Assembly: GCF_000269965.1 (NCBI RefSeq)
Contig: NC_017219.1
Coordinates: 868,001-932,000, forward strand
Source of the DNA: Bifidobacterium longum subsp. infantis ATCC 15697 = JCM 1222 = DSM 20088
Lineage (GTDB): Bacteria; Actinomycetota; Actinomycetes; Actinomycetales; Bifidobacteriaceae
Direction: 5' to 3'
Length of the DNA: 64,000 nt
Of this stretch, positions 25,586-34,573 are shown one piece after another. Numbering within the stretch: the first letter of the stretch is position 1; every line of letters begins with the position of its first letter. A program made the position numbers and the translations under genes. The notes under the pieces are model-generated. The model worked only from the letters and a program-made list of their open reading frames with translations, did not search any database and was not told the origin of the DNA.

Positions 25586-27241
25586 TTATTGGGATGATGC
25601 GGATGATTCGGCCAGCGGATTGCCCTCGCTGTCATACCCGTCCAACCCGGCACGGGCATCGCGCAGAGCGCGTTCTTCCCGCTCCAGCAGCGGAATCACC
25701 GTGGTTTGGGCACTCGAGGCTCCATGCTGAACGAGACTGTCCGGAGTATCGTCATTCACCGCATCGTCGGTCGGGGCGGCGGATTGAGACGCAGGGGAAG
25801 CGTCGGTTGACGTCGTGCCGCTATGCCCGTTCATACTGAGGAGCTCCTTCAGCGTGATCGTCACCGAAGAATGGGAAGCGCCATGTGAGGGCTGCGGTTT
25901 GGTCGATCCTGTACCGGTTGCGGTGCCGGAGACACTCGCTTGCGGGTGATTGGCGGTCCGGTCAGCATCGGGTTCGACTTCCGGGGTAAGATCCACGTCA
26001 CCAGCGGCCACGATGTCAGCGGAACCGGTGCGATCGGGGTCGGGCGTGTCGTCCGAGACCTCGGCCGCCGCGGTACCGGTGTCGGACTGCTGCGGTTGTG
26101 CGGGTGCCTGATGGCGGTCGTCCTGCAACAATGTGCCGACGGTGATTGTGGAAGGCGAACCGGGCTTCGTCGACGCGGCGGCGGCCGACCCTGCGGCTGG
26201 GGCCGATGCCGGAGTGTGCTTGATCACGCCCAACTGGTGTGCGAGTCGTTCGACCTGTGCCTTGAACTGCATGATGCGATTGTTGTCCGCACGGTTCAAC
26301 GCCTGAATGAATTCGCCCACCTGTTCCATCTGCAGCCACAGGTTGGCCCTGAGCATGATGAGATCGTCAAGTCGAGAGCCCATCATGCGGCCGTATGCGG
26401 AGAGCACGGCGTTGCGATGGGATTCGTCGAGCTTGCCGAAAATCCAGGCAAGGTCTCGTGCCGGATCGTTGACCTGCATATCCTGCCAGTTGGTCACCGT
26501 GGTGATGGTGGAACCGGAGAACAGGAAGTCGCCGTCGGAGAATCCGCCGTGAACCGTGCAGGTGGAGAACGACCATAGTCCCTCGGTGTCCATGATGCGC
26601 GCCCAGCTGTCGGTGATTTCTTGGGGAACATGGCCGGCGGAGCGTAAGCGGCGAATCCAGGCGGTCAGCTGCGAACGAATCTGACCGGTGGTGACTACCG
26701 GATATTTGGCATTGGCCAGAAAAGTCGAAGGCAGACGATGAATGGCTCCGATGGAGGTGCCGACGGCCGCGCAGTCATCCAATGTCAACAGGTCGAGAGG
26801 ACGTGCCTGACCATCACGGTGGACGGCGATCATCACGGTCGTCTCGCCTGTGGGACCGGGCTTGCGCGGGGTCAACGGTGTGGACTCCGCCTGGGCCTGC
26901 TGCCCCACGGCCTGTGCGGTGGCCGTCTGGCCGGGTTGGGAAACGTCTCCCGGGACGAATGCGACCACACGGTCCATATCGAAGCCGAGGCCACCAAGCT
27001 CGCGCGCGGCTGCCAGTGTCTGCGCCGCTTTCACACGGCGAATCAGACGTGTACGCCCTTCCTTGCTGTCAGTGGCGTATACGTCGTACAACTTGCCCGA
27101 GGCATCTTGGATCACGGTCTGATCGATGCCTTTGGCCTCGTCGGTTGCGCTGGCCTGCACGTTCTCGCGTACACCGGCCACCCCCAGATTCGGCAGGACG
27201 GCTGAGGCGAGTGCCGCCAACATATAATCGCTACGTTTCAT
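25586..27241 (-). CDS. APH-fold phosphotransferase-like protein with long disordered tail
   Basis: The protein has about 551 residues. The first 300 resemble the aminoglycoside/macrolide phosphotransferase (APH) fold found next to UvrD-like helicases in actinobacteria. The expected catalytic loop HGDxxxxN is VHGGFSDGDFLF here and the metal motif (usually DW) is TNWQDMQVNDPARDLAW, so the catalytic Asp appears replaced and the kinase may be inactive. Residues from about 340 on are a Ser/Thr/Asp/Pro-rich, low-complexity tail. The start ATG 27241 has a weak AAGGG close upstream. Confidence 0.6.
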   Translation of the reverse strand: MKRSDYMLAALASAVLPNLGVAGVRENVQASATDEAKGIDQTVIQDASGKLYDVYATDSKEGRTRLIRRVKAAQTLAAARELGGLGFDMDRVVAFVPGDVSQPGQTATAQAVGQQAQAESTPLTPRKPGPTGETTVMIAVHRDGQARPLDLLTLDDCAAVGTSIGAIHRLPSTFLANAKYPVVTTGQIRSQLTAWIRRLRSAGHVPQEITDSWARIMDTEGLWSFSTCTVHGGFSDGDFLFSGSTITTVTNWQDMQVNDPARDLAWIFGKLDESHRNAVLSAYGRMMGSRLDDLIMLRANLWLQMEQVGEFIQALNRADNNRIMQFKAQVERLAHQLGVIKHTPASAPAAGSAAAASTKPGSPSTITVGTLLQDDRHQAPAQPQQSDTGTAAAEVSDDTPDPDRTGSADIVAAGDVDLTPEVEPDADRTANHPQASVSGTATGTGSTKPQPSHGASHSSVTITLKELLSMNGHSGTTSTDASPASQSAAPTDDAVNDDTPDSLVQHGASSAQTTVIPLLEREERALRDARAGLDGYDSEGNPLAESSASSQ

Positions 27242-27386
27242 CACCCTTCCACACTAATACATCCGTGGCGATTCGCACCGCAGAATGACACGCAAAACGC
27301 ATGATTCTGGCGATGTTTTGTCGTGAGCCCGATTCAGCCATAGGCGTGAGTCGTGCCGTGAGCGCGAATCGTGCCACAATGGACGC

Positions 27387-28961
27387 ATGGAACAGGCGCA
27401 GGGGATTCTTGAGGGGCTCGATGAGCGGCAGCGTACCGCCGCGACTACGTTGCAAGGGCCGGTGCGCATCATCGCCGGCGCAGGTGCCGGTAAAACCCGC
27501 GCGGTCACGCGGCGGATCGCCTATGCCTGCGCCACCGGGGCATGGAAGCCGGAGCGGGTGCTTGCCGTCACCTTTTCGGTAAAAGCGGCGGCGGAAATGC
27601 GCGCACGGTTGGGCCAGCTCGGCGTAGGGGGAGGTACAGGACGCTCCGGTTCGGGTGCGGGAACTGCCGGAGTCACGGCCGCGACCTTCCACTCAGCGGC
27701 ATTGCATCAGCTCAACAGCGTCTGGTCAGACATATGCGAGGCTCCATTCCCGCATGTGATCGAAGATCAGCGTGACGTCGTCTCCCGCGCGATCATCCGC
27801 GCCACCGCACGTACCGATGCCGATCCGCTGACCGTTCGCGATGTGCTCGCCGAAATCAATTGGGCCAAAATCTCGTTGGTGGCGGTGGAAGATTATGCAC
27901 GGACCTGTGCCATCGCCCATAGGCAACCGCCCGCCGGACTCGACACCGCTCGGTTCGCCGACGTCTACAGCGCCTACGAGCAGGAAAAGACCTCGCGTGG
28001 CGAAATCGATTTTGACGATATTCTGCTGCTCGTATGCCATATCATGGATGATTTTCCCGAAGCCGCCGCCCAAATTCGTTCCACCATCGGCTGGCTCACC
28101 GTCGACGAGTATCAGGACGTCTCGCCCCTGCAACACAGGCTGCTGACCCTGTGGCTGGGCGGGGGAGGACCTGACGGCAAGAGCGCGATGAACCGCAACG
28201 TATGCGTCGTGGGCGATCCGGCCCAGACCATCTACTCGTTTGCCGGTGCCTCCAGCTGGGATCTGCTGCGTTTCGCCGATGAATTCGGGCCGCTCGCCGC
28301 CGATGTCAATCTCAACACCGACTATCGTTCGACGCCGGAAGTCGTGAACCTCGCCAACCGGGTGCTTGCGGCCGCGCCGAACCGTGAGGATTACCTGAAA
28401 CTGGTTTCCGCCCGCGAATCCGGCCCGCGCGTTACCCGAACCGCTTATGAGAGCGATATGAAAGAGGCGCAGGGCGTGGCGGCACGCATCGCCCGGTTGG
28501 TCGCCAACGGGGCCAAGCCGTCCGATTGCGCGATCCTCACCCGCATCAACGCCCAACAGCCGGTATTCGGTGCCGCCTTGCGCGCTGCAAGACTGAAATA
28601 CCGCGTCCGCAAGGATTCGGGATGGCAATCATCCGCGCTCGCCGACGATGCCGCGTCCAAACGCGCACTATTGGAGGCGATGGGTTTGGACGCCACCGGA
28701 CTTGCCGCAAACGACGATCCCGGCGTTACGATTTCCACGATCCACGCATCCAAGGGTCTGGAATTCAAGCACGTGTTCCTGATCGGCTGTTCGGAAGGGC
28801 TCTTGCCGTACGGTTCGCCGGAAACGGGGGATGCGCTGGAAGAGGAACGCCGGCTTATGTATGTGGGCATCACCCGAGCTGAGGATTCGCTGCATCTGTC
28901 GTATGCGCGGACCAAGGATGGTTATGGAGCGCAACACAGACGCCCATCACGATTTTTGTGA
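27387..28961 (+). CDS. UvrD/Rep-family ATP-dependent DNA helicase
   Basis: The 524-residue SF1A helicase has QRTAATTLQGPVRIIAGAGAGKTRAV (Q motif and Walker A), a DEYQD motif in WLTVDEYQDVSPLQ, GDPAQTIYSFAGA, LNTDYRS, TISTIHASKGLEFKHVFLIG and YVGITRAEDSLHLSYA. It unwinds DNA 3' to 5' in repair. It is shorter than UvrD1 (over 700 residues) and resembles actinobacterial UvrD2 without a recognisable HRDC domain. CACAAT six bases before the ATG suggests a leaderless mRNA. Confidence 0.88.
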   Translation: MEQAQGILEGLDERQRTAATTLQGPVRIIAGAGAGKTRAVTRRIAYACATGAWKPERVLAVTFSVKAAAEMRARLGQLGVGGGTGRSGSGAGTAGVTAATFHSAALHQLNSVWSDICEAPFPHVIEDQRDVVSRAIIRATARTDADPLTVRDVLAEINWAKISLVAVEDYARTCAIAHRQPPAGLDTARFADVYSAYEQEKTSRGEIDFDDILLLVCHIMDDFPEAAAQIRSTIGWLTVDEYQDVSPLQHRLLTLWLGGGGPDGKSAMNRNVCVVGDPAQTIYSFAGASSWDLLRFADEFGPLAADVNLNTDYRSTPEVVNLANRVLAAAPNREDYLKLVSARESGPRVTRTAYESDMKEAQGVAARIARLVANGAKPSDCAILTRINAQQPVFGAALRAARLKYRVRKDSGWQSSALADDAASKRALLEAMGLDATGLAANDDPGVTISTIHASKGLEFKHVFLIGCSEGLLPYGSPETGDALEEERRLMYVGITRAEDSLHLSYARTKDGYGAQHRRPSRFL

Positions 28962-29007
28962 CGGGCGTCGTTCATGCATACTGAATGCTCCTGAACATTC
29001 AGGAGCG
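28939..29007. terminator. Two hairpins between convergent genes
   Basis: First stem 28939-28950 / 28958-28969 (one mismatch, loop GATTTTT) overlaps the end of the helicase gene. The second is a perfect 8-bp stem, GCTCCTGA-ACAT-TCAGGAGC, at 28988-29007. They separate the helicase from the DUF2342 gene. Confidence 0.65.
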
Positions 29008-29030
29008 GGAATTGGCTGAAGGCCGGTTGA

Positions 29031-30767
29031 CTATGCCTGCGTATCCTCCGAGTTGCCGTTTTCACTGTCTTCGCCATCTTCGCCGAGCAGCTTAGACAGT
29101 TCGGCATCCCAATCGATATCGCCGGTCTTGCCGTCTGCGGCAGGGTGGGAAGCGGAACCGTTGGCATCGGAAGAGGAGCCTGAAGGGGCGTCGGACGACG
29201 GAGACGCGCCAACTGCGGGCTTGTCGCTAGGCAGCGAAGGCAGCAGATCGGGATGCGACCACTTGGCGTCACGGCCTTCAGGGCCTTCGGCGGCGGTGAT
29301 CATCTCCCACAATCCGGCGGCCTCGCGCATGCGCTTGGGGCGAAGCTGCAGGCCGAGCAGACTCTCGAACGTGCGTTCGGCCGGGCCGCCCATCGCCCGT
29401 TCTCGGCGCAGCATCTCCCGCAACTGTTCGATATGCGGCAGGTGGGCCATGCCGGCGCGCCACACCACGCAATCCACCCAGCCCTCGACCATCGCCAGCA
29501 ACGATTCCAGCGAAGAGAGCGCCTCGCGCTGTTCGGGGGTGTCGGGGATGCCGACCTTGGTGAGGTTCACCGCGCCGGAGATCGACTCCGGATCCATCGA
29601 CGTGGCGTCACGCAGCTGTTCCTCCATCGCATCCAGGTCGATGGAGATGCCGCGTGCGTACTTGCCGATGAGCGCCTCGAAACGCGGCATCAGCCACGGT
29701 ACCGAGGCATACAGGCGGGCGTGAGCCATTTCCTGCAGGGCCAGGAAGGAAAGCACTTCAGATTCGGGGATTTTCTCGGTGGTCTCGAATCCGGAGAGCG
29801 CAGCCTCGAACGCGGCGGCGTCGGCGGAGGCGTCGGAGCCGGAGACTTGGGCGGTACCGTCAGTTGCCGGAGTATCGCTGTTGCCGGCCGAAGTGAAGCC
29901 AATGGGATTGGCGGAAGCGTCGGTGGAGGCGGAGAACGGATTGGTCGCGTCCACCGAAGTGCCGGCCGTGTCGGCCTTGGCCGCAGAAGCCTCACCGTTC
30001 AGCATCCTCGCGTATTCGGTGGCGTTCTGGGCAATCAGTCCACCAGCCGGATTCTTCAGCAATGCGATGCCCTGATCGAAACTGCCATGCACTTCATGGC
30101 TCAGATTGCCGGCCGCATGCCCCAGCTGCATGGCAAAGGACGTGTTTCCCAGCAGCTTCATCAGTTGGGCTGGGTCTTTCATGCCGTCGGGAATCGGAAT
30201 CGGCACCGGTCCGGCGAACATGCCGGCGATCTCGCCATCGCCGAACGCGCCGCCAAGACGCTCTGAAATCACCGAAGCCAAAGCGTCGTTCATCGACTCG
30301 GCCACAGGAGCTGCGAACTTCGCCCACTGGTCGATGGTGCCCTCCACCCAGCCGGCGCGGGTCAGCACATCCGGATCGCCGGGCGCGGGATTGAACTCGC
30401 AGGCGGTATCCAGCCACAGGTTCGCCTCACTCATCGCGCGGCGAGCCGCCTCGCCATCCACGGCGGACACGCTGGACGCGGAACCGGAGGTGTTGGCCTG
30501 CTGCAAGGCAATCGACTTGGCGAGCTTGACGTTGATCGGCCCTTCCTCGACAGTGCGCTGCATATCGCCCATCGTGTTGAGTCCGCCGGCGCTGAACGCG
30601 GCCATCATCTGCTGGACTTCGGATGGATTGGGCAGCCGGCTGGGGTCCTGACTCATCAGCTGTTCACGGATCTCCTCAGGCAACTGGCTGATCTGCTGCC
30701 AGGCCATCTCACCCTGAATGGGGCCGAAGCATTTGATCAGCCACTCGTGAATCGCGTTGTCGTCCAT
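29031..30767 (-). CDS. DUF2342 zincin-like putative metallopeptidase
   Basis: The 578-residue actinobacterial family protein contains GPIQGEMAWQQISQLPEEI at the start and a diagnostic C-terminal block GGPAERTFESLLGLQLRPKRMREAAGLWEM ... DAKWSHPDLLP (in two runs). The position of the proposed zincin helix reads LALQEMAHARLYASVPWL: Q345-E346-x-x-H349 rather than HExxH, so activity is doubtful. An Ala/Ser/Asp-rich linker lies around residues 265-315 and the tail is acidic. Start 30767 follows AAGAAGGA; the frame extends 25 codons further without support. Confidence 0.8.
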   Translation of the reverse strand: MDDNAIHEWLIKCFGPIQGEMAWQQISQLPEEIREQLMSQDPSRLPNPSEVQQMMAAFSAGGLNTMGDMQRTVEEGPINVKLAKSIALQQANTSGSASSVSAVDGEAARRAMSEANLWLDTACEFNPAPGDPDVLTRAGWVEGTIDQWAKFAAPVAESMNDALASVISERLGGAFGDGEIAGMFAGPVPIPIPDGMKDPAQLMKLLGNTSFAMQLGHAAGNLSHEVHGSFDQGIALLKNPAGGLIAQNATEYARMLNGEASAAKADTAGTSVDATNPFSASTDASANPIGFTSAGNSDTPATDGTAQVSGSDASADAAAFEAALSGFETTEKIPESEVLSFLALQEMAHARLYASVPWLMPRFEALIGKYARGISIDLDAMEEQLRDATSMDPESISGAVNLTKVGIPDTPEQREALSSLESLLAMVEGWVDCVVWRAGMAHLPHIEQLREMLRRERAMGGPAERTFESLLGLQLRPKRMREAAGLWEMITAAEGPEGRDAKWSHPDLLPSLPSDKPAVGASPSSDAPSGSSSDANGSASHPAADGKTGDIDWDAELSKLLGEDGEDSENGNSEDTQA

Positions 30768-30887
30768 GCGTATCCTTCTTTGCCGCGGTGTGTTACCCCA
30801 AGTGTAGGGTCTGCCCGGGCCTGTTCGCTTGTGGCCGAGCAATATTTTCGGTTTATGTTCGTTTTCGGCTGATTTCGGCCCTCCACT

Positions 30888-30900
30888 TACACTGTAGGGT
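30888..30900 (+). promoter_or_regulatory. -10-like TACACT seven bases before start
   Basis: TACACT (30888-30893), seven bases, then ATG 30901; consistent with a leaderless transcript of the S16 protease gene. Confidence 0.5.
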
Positions 30901-31869
30901 ATGTTTGCACGCCACAGGAATCAGAAACCAGACCTCGTCCAAGAGCAGAAGAGCCCGACTGCGGATTCGGAAGCGGGGGATGAGCACATGCCATCGTTCG
31001 AAGTGAAGCACGATTCGCGCCTATCTCGTGGAATCAGCCGTGCTCGGGCCTATGCGGCCGCTCGTCCGAAACGCCATTTCGTCGGTGCATTCGCCGTGTT
31101 GCTTGGTGTGGTGATTCTGCTGCTGCCCAGCCCGTACGTCATCGAGATGCCCGGACCCACCCAGGACGTGCTGGGCAAGGTCGAGGATGGTGCGGTTATC
31201 GACATCACCGGTACCGGCGTGACGACGTATAAGGATTCCGGCAAGCTGCTGCTGACCACGGTGAACGCGTCCGGCGTGCCCGGGTACCCGATCATCAACG
31301 CGCAGGCCGTCTGGGGCTGGGCCAATCCGCAGGTGGAGGTCATGCCGCGTGAGGCCACGGTACCGGTGGGCCAGAGTGCGGACCAGTATCAGAAGAAAGT
31401 CGAACAGGACATGGCCGGTTCCCAGGATTCGGCCAGTGCCGTCGGTCTGGCGCATGCCAAAGCCCATGCGGACGAACTGGGCATTGACGCCAGGGCATTG
31501 CAACACGCCAAGGTGACGATGCACGTGGACAGCATCGGCGGACCGTCCGCAGGCATGATGTACACGCTCGGTCTCATCGACAAACTCACCCCCGCCAACG
31601 AGAGCGGCGGCAAGACCATCGCCGGCACCGGCACCATAGACAAGGACGGCAAAGTCGGCAGAATCGGCGGCATAGCGCTGAAGATGCTTGGTGCCAAGCG
31701 CGATGGTGCCACATGGTTCCTGGCCCCCGCGTCGAATTGTTCGGATGTGGCCGGTCGCGTGCCGGATGGTCTGCGCGACGTCAAGGTCGCCACGCTGGAC
31801 GAGGCGTATCAGGCGTTGGTGGCCATCGGCAAGGGGCAGGCCGACGATTTGCCTCATTGCGAGGCATGA
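30901..31869 (+). CDS. Membrane-anchored Lon-type (S16) peptidase, YlbL-like
   Basis: The 322-residue protein has one membrane span (about residues 60-80, FVGAFAVLLGVVILLLPSPY), an extracytoplasmic domain (GKLLLTTVNASG) and a C-terminal Lon proteolytic domain with Ser in IGGPSAGMMYTL and Lys in GGIALKMLGAK. YlbL relatives carry a PDZ domain between MAGSQ and the Lon domain; here only about 30 residues separate them, so the PDZ appears lost. A start at 30988 is possible but 30901 fits a leaderless promoter. Confidence 0.83.
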   Translation: MFARHRNQKPDLVQEQKSPTADSEAGDEHMPSFEVKHDSRLSRGISRARAYAAARPKRHFVGAFAVLLGVVILLLPSPYVIEMPGPTQDVLGKVEDGAVIDITGTGVTTYKDSGKLLLTTVNASGVPGYPIINAQAVWGWANPQVEVMPREATVPVGQSADQYQKKVEQDMAGSQDSASAVGLAHAKAHADELGIDARALQHAKVTMHVDSIGGPSAGMMYTLGLIDKLTPANESGGKTIAGTGTIDKDGKVGRIGGIALKMLGAKRDGATWFLAPASNCSDVAGRVPDGLRDVKVATLDEAYQALVAIGKGQADDLPHCEA

Positions 31870-31984
31870 CACGCGCGGCCAGTCGTTGTTTCTGGTGAGA
31901 CGACTCGCATGGGTCTGCCCACAATGCGGCGATTTTCGGCCGCGTTAACGCATTTGTTCGCGAAGACTTGCTAATGTGTCCCCT

Positions 31985-32401
31985 GTGAATCAAACGGCAT
32001 CACAGAACGCTGAAGAATTTGGTTTCGAGCCCGGCGATATCGTCCAGGAGTGGCTCTGGGACGACGATGTGGACGATTCCATTCGTGCCCAGATTGAAGA
32101 GCTCACGGGCGAGGATCTCGTGGACGAGGACTACGACTCCGCTGTGGACGGCGTCATCGTATGGTGGCGCGACGGCGATGATGAGGACGAATTGTCCGAT
32201 ACGATCGTTGACGCCTACGCGGTACTGGGCAATGACGGCCCGCTGTGGATACTGACTCCCAAGCCCGGCCGCCCGGGTGCCGCCAGCTCCTCCACCGTGC
32301 AGTCCGCCGCACAGACCGCCGGTATGAACGCCGCCACCCCGCTGACCGTCAGCTCGGACTGGAACGGCATCCGCCTGCGCGCATTCGGCAAGGGCCGCTG
32401 A
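31985..32401 (+). CDS. DUF3052 family protein
   Basis: The protein (138 residues from GTG 31985) matches the actinobacterial DUF3052 pattern: FEPGDIVQEWLWDDDVDDSI, EELTGEDLVDEDYDSAVDGV, VWWRDGDDEDELSDTIVDA, WILTPKPGRPG and SDWNGIRLRAFG. Function is unknown; it is strongly acidic and soluble. GTG 31985 is preferred over GTG 31976 because TAATGT lies exactly seven bases upstream and no ribosome-binding site is seen for either. Confidence 0.85.
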   Translation: MNQTASQNAEEFGFEPGDIVQEWLWDDDVDDSIRAQIEELTGEDLVDEDYDSAVDGVIVWWRDGDDEDELSDTIVDAYAVLGNDGPLWILTPKPGRPGAASSSTVQSAAQTAGMNAATPLTVSSDWNGIRLRAFGKGR

Positions 32402-32501
32402 TAAGCCTCAATCAATACGCTTGACTTTAAGCGTGTTGACCGGCGTCGCGTGCTGCGTAGTGCTGCTGGGCGTGGCTGAATGTCATTGCGATTGAGCGCT
32501 A

Positions 32502-32539
32502 CGGCACGCGTATGCGACACCACGTGTCGCGCAGTGCCG
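32502..32539. other. Hairpin upstream of tRNA-Val
   Basis: Nested stem CGGCAC (32502-32507) / GTGCCG (32534-32539) enclosing GCGACAC / GTGTCGC (32514-32520, 32524-32530). It may end the DUF3052 transcript. The rest of 32402-32564 holds no gene. Confidence 0.4.
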
Positions 32540-32564
32540 GCCATACGCTATTGTTGTCATTTGC

Positions 32565-32638
32565 GGGCAATTAGCTCAGTTGGTTAGAGCGCCACCTTTA
32601 CACGGTGGATGTCGGGGGTTCGAGTCCCTCATTGCCCA
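32565..32638 (+). tRNA. tRNA-Val (anticodon TAC)
   Basis: Full cloverleaf of 74 bases: acceptor GGGCAAT / ATTGCCC, D arm GCTC...GAGC, anticodon stem CCACC / GGTGG with loop TTTACAC (anticodon TAC at 32599-32601), T arm GGGGG-TTCGAGT-CCCTC. It decodes GTA/GTN valine codons. The CCA end is not encoded; the gene continues CT then a T-rich stretch that may terminate it. Confidence 0.95.
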
Positions 32639-32869
32639 CTTTCATTTTTCATCACTTCATGCAATCCCCTCATTCCACGGATGTGGGCTGTGACGATATT
32701 CCCTGACAGTCTTCGGCAAAGGTTCTGAAATCTCAGTGAGATGCGTGCAGAAGGAAACCGGCAGTACTGCTACAGAATCGTGAATTTCGGTCTTCTTGGT
32801 CAGATGCGTCTCAATAGTCACGTAAAGTTGTGGCAGAGTGTTTATATCCAGCAGGAGGTCGAATAGCCG

Positions 32870-34573
32870 ATGGCGCAGGAACTTCGTGAAGGGGACGGCA
32901 AGTCGGGCATCGCACGTGCGGGCAAGCGCAAGTGGGGGTATGACCCCGCTCAGGTGGACGCTTTCCTGGAGCGCGCCCATGCTCTGTATGACAGCGAGGG
33001 CATGAATCTCACCCAGCATGACATTCAGAACGTGTCCTTTGATCTGCGCAAGAACGGCTATGTGATCGCACAGGTTGACGCCGCGCTTGGACGTCTGGAA
33101 CGTGCCGTGGTCGATAAGCAGACCACATGGGAGATAGCACAGCATGGGCGTGTGACGTGGAAGGCGAAGACCGAGAAGCTGTATCACGAAGTCCAGAACC
33201 ATGCGGAGCGTAACGAGCGCGAACGCTTCAAGTCCGGAGCGCCCAAGCAGCCTTCGTATGATAAGAAGCAGGTGGATCGTCTGGTCGACCAGATTGTGGA
33301 CAAGGCGGCGGCCGCATTGGGCGTTGACGGCGTGACCGAAGACGATGTACGGTCTTTGGCCGATCTCAATGCGGATACGGTCAACAATGTGATCTTCACC
33401 CAGCGCAAGGGCAAGAGAGGCTATGACGAGCGACAGGTCGATTACTTCCTGAATGCCTGCGTGCAGTTGCTGAGTCGCTTGGAATCCTATGCCCGTGTGG
33501 CCGATTTCGTGTCCGGCGAGCCCGCGGCTCCTGCCCAGACCGCCACGAACGTGACCGTTCAAGCGAACGGCGTCTCGCCATTGTTCGCTTCCGGAACGCA
33601 GCGCCCGGCAACTGACGAACGTTTTGCGCCGTCTGCCGTTGCTCATGACGAATCATTCGATGCCCTGCATCAGGCCGAGCAGAGCTTGTTCACTGCTCCG
33701 GCTCCGGTTGCTCCCGCAGCGCCGGCCGCGGCGGCACCGATCGCCTATGCGCCGGCTCCTGCATCGTTCGATGCTTCCACAAGCACCAATAGCACCAATG
33801 CGGAACAGCCGGTTTCCTTTGCTCCCGCAGCATACCCGGTGCATGCGTCCAACGAGTCTGCGGCGAAGCCCGTCTCCGAGACGCCTTCCGTGGCTCCTAC
33901 CGCAGCTGTTGCGGCTGAGCCTCCCGTCAGTGCCCCGTCCGCGCCGGTTTCCGGTGCGACCGCTGGCAACGCCCCCTCGTTTGCTCCGGCACAGTCGTCA
34001 CACGAATCCGCAGCTCCGTCATCGACCCCGTCGGTGTTCGCGGAACAGCCCGTGGATATGGTGCAGAACGATTCCTCTCTGGCCGCTCTCGCCCACATGG
34101 CTGCGGTTTCTCAGGAACTTCCGGCGGTGGATGTACCGTCCTTCGCTCCCAAGATGCCCAGCCTTGATACACCGAATGCGCTGAAATTGAATGAGGTACC
34201 GGGTTCGGTTTCATCCCCGGCACCTTCCGCCCCGGCAGCGCAGCCTGTGAATAGCACTGCCGACGAGGCTGCGTCCGCTGCCATGCCGGTCTCCTTTGCT
34301 CCCACCAGCAAGCCGGATCGTAACACGAACTCCATTCCGGTTCGCGTATCCGATAGTCAGCCTGCAGACAGCACGACCTCCCGTCCGGCTGCGGAATCAT
34401 CTGAATACGTTGCCGCCTCCCACGACACGGAAGCGGCTCAGCCGTCACAGGATAAGCACGATTCCAACGATTCGTTCCCGCTGCTGTTCCCGCTTGTCGG
34501 TAACTTCGATTCGGATATCCCCGACCTGTCGTTCCCCACACTGAACAATGACGATACGAAGAAGGAACAGTGA
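32870..34573 (+). CDS. Multi-repeat DivIVA-domain protein with Pro/Ala-rich tail
   Basis: The 567-residue protein has an N-terminal part with repeated short DivIVA-type motifs: KWGYDPAQVDAFLERA, KNGYVIAQVDAALGRL, PSYDKKQVDRLVDQI and KRGYDERQVDYFLNAC (residues about 20-210). Then comes roughly 340 residues rich in Ala, Pro, Ser and Val with recurring SFAP. The architecture suggests a cytoplasmic polar or septal scaffold (inference). AGGAGG lies 11 bases before the ATG. Its stop overlaps the GTG of dxr, so it is translated with the isoprenoid genes. Confidence 0.75.
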   Translation: MAQELREGDGKSGIARAGKRKWGYDPAQVDAFLERAHALYDSEGMNLTQHDIQNVSFDLRKNGYVIAQVDAALGRLERAVVDKQTTWEIAQHGRVTWKAKTEKLYHEVQNHAERNERERFKSGAPKQPSYDKKQVDRLVDQIVDKAAAALGVDGVTEDDVRSLADLNADTVNNVIFTQRKGKRGYDERQVDYFLNACVQLLSRLESYARVADFVSGEPAAPAQTATNVTVQANGVSPLFASGTQRPATDERFAPSAVAHDESFDALHQAEQSLFTAPAPVAPAAPAAAAPIAYAPAPASFDASTSTNSTNAEQPVSFAPAAYPVHASNESAAKPVSETPSVAPTAAVAAEPPVSAPSAPVSGATAGNAPSFAPAQSSHESAAPSSTPSVFAEQPVDMVQNDSSLAALAHMAAVSQELPAVDVPSFAPKMPSLDTPNALKLNEVPGSVSSPAPSAPAAQPVNSTADEAASAAMPVSFAPTSKPDRNTNSIPVRVSDSQPADSTTSRPAAESSEYVAASHDTEAAQPSQDKHDSNDSFPLLFPLVGNFDSDIPDLSFPTLNNDDTKKEQ

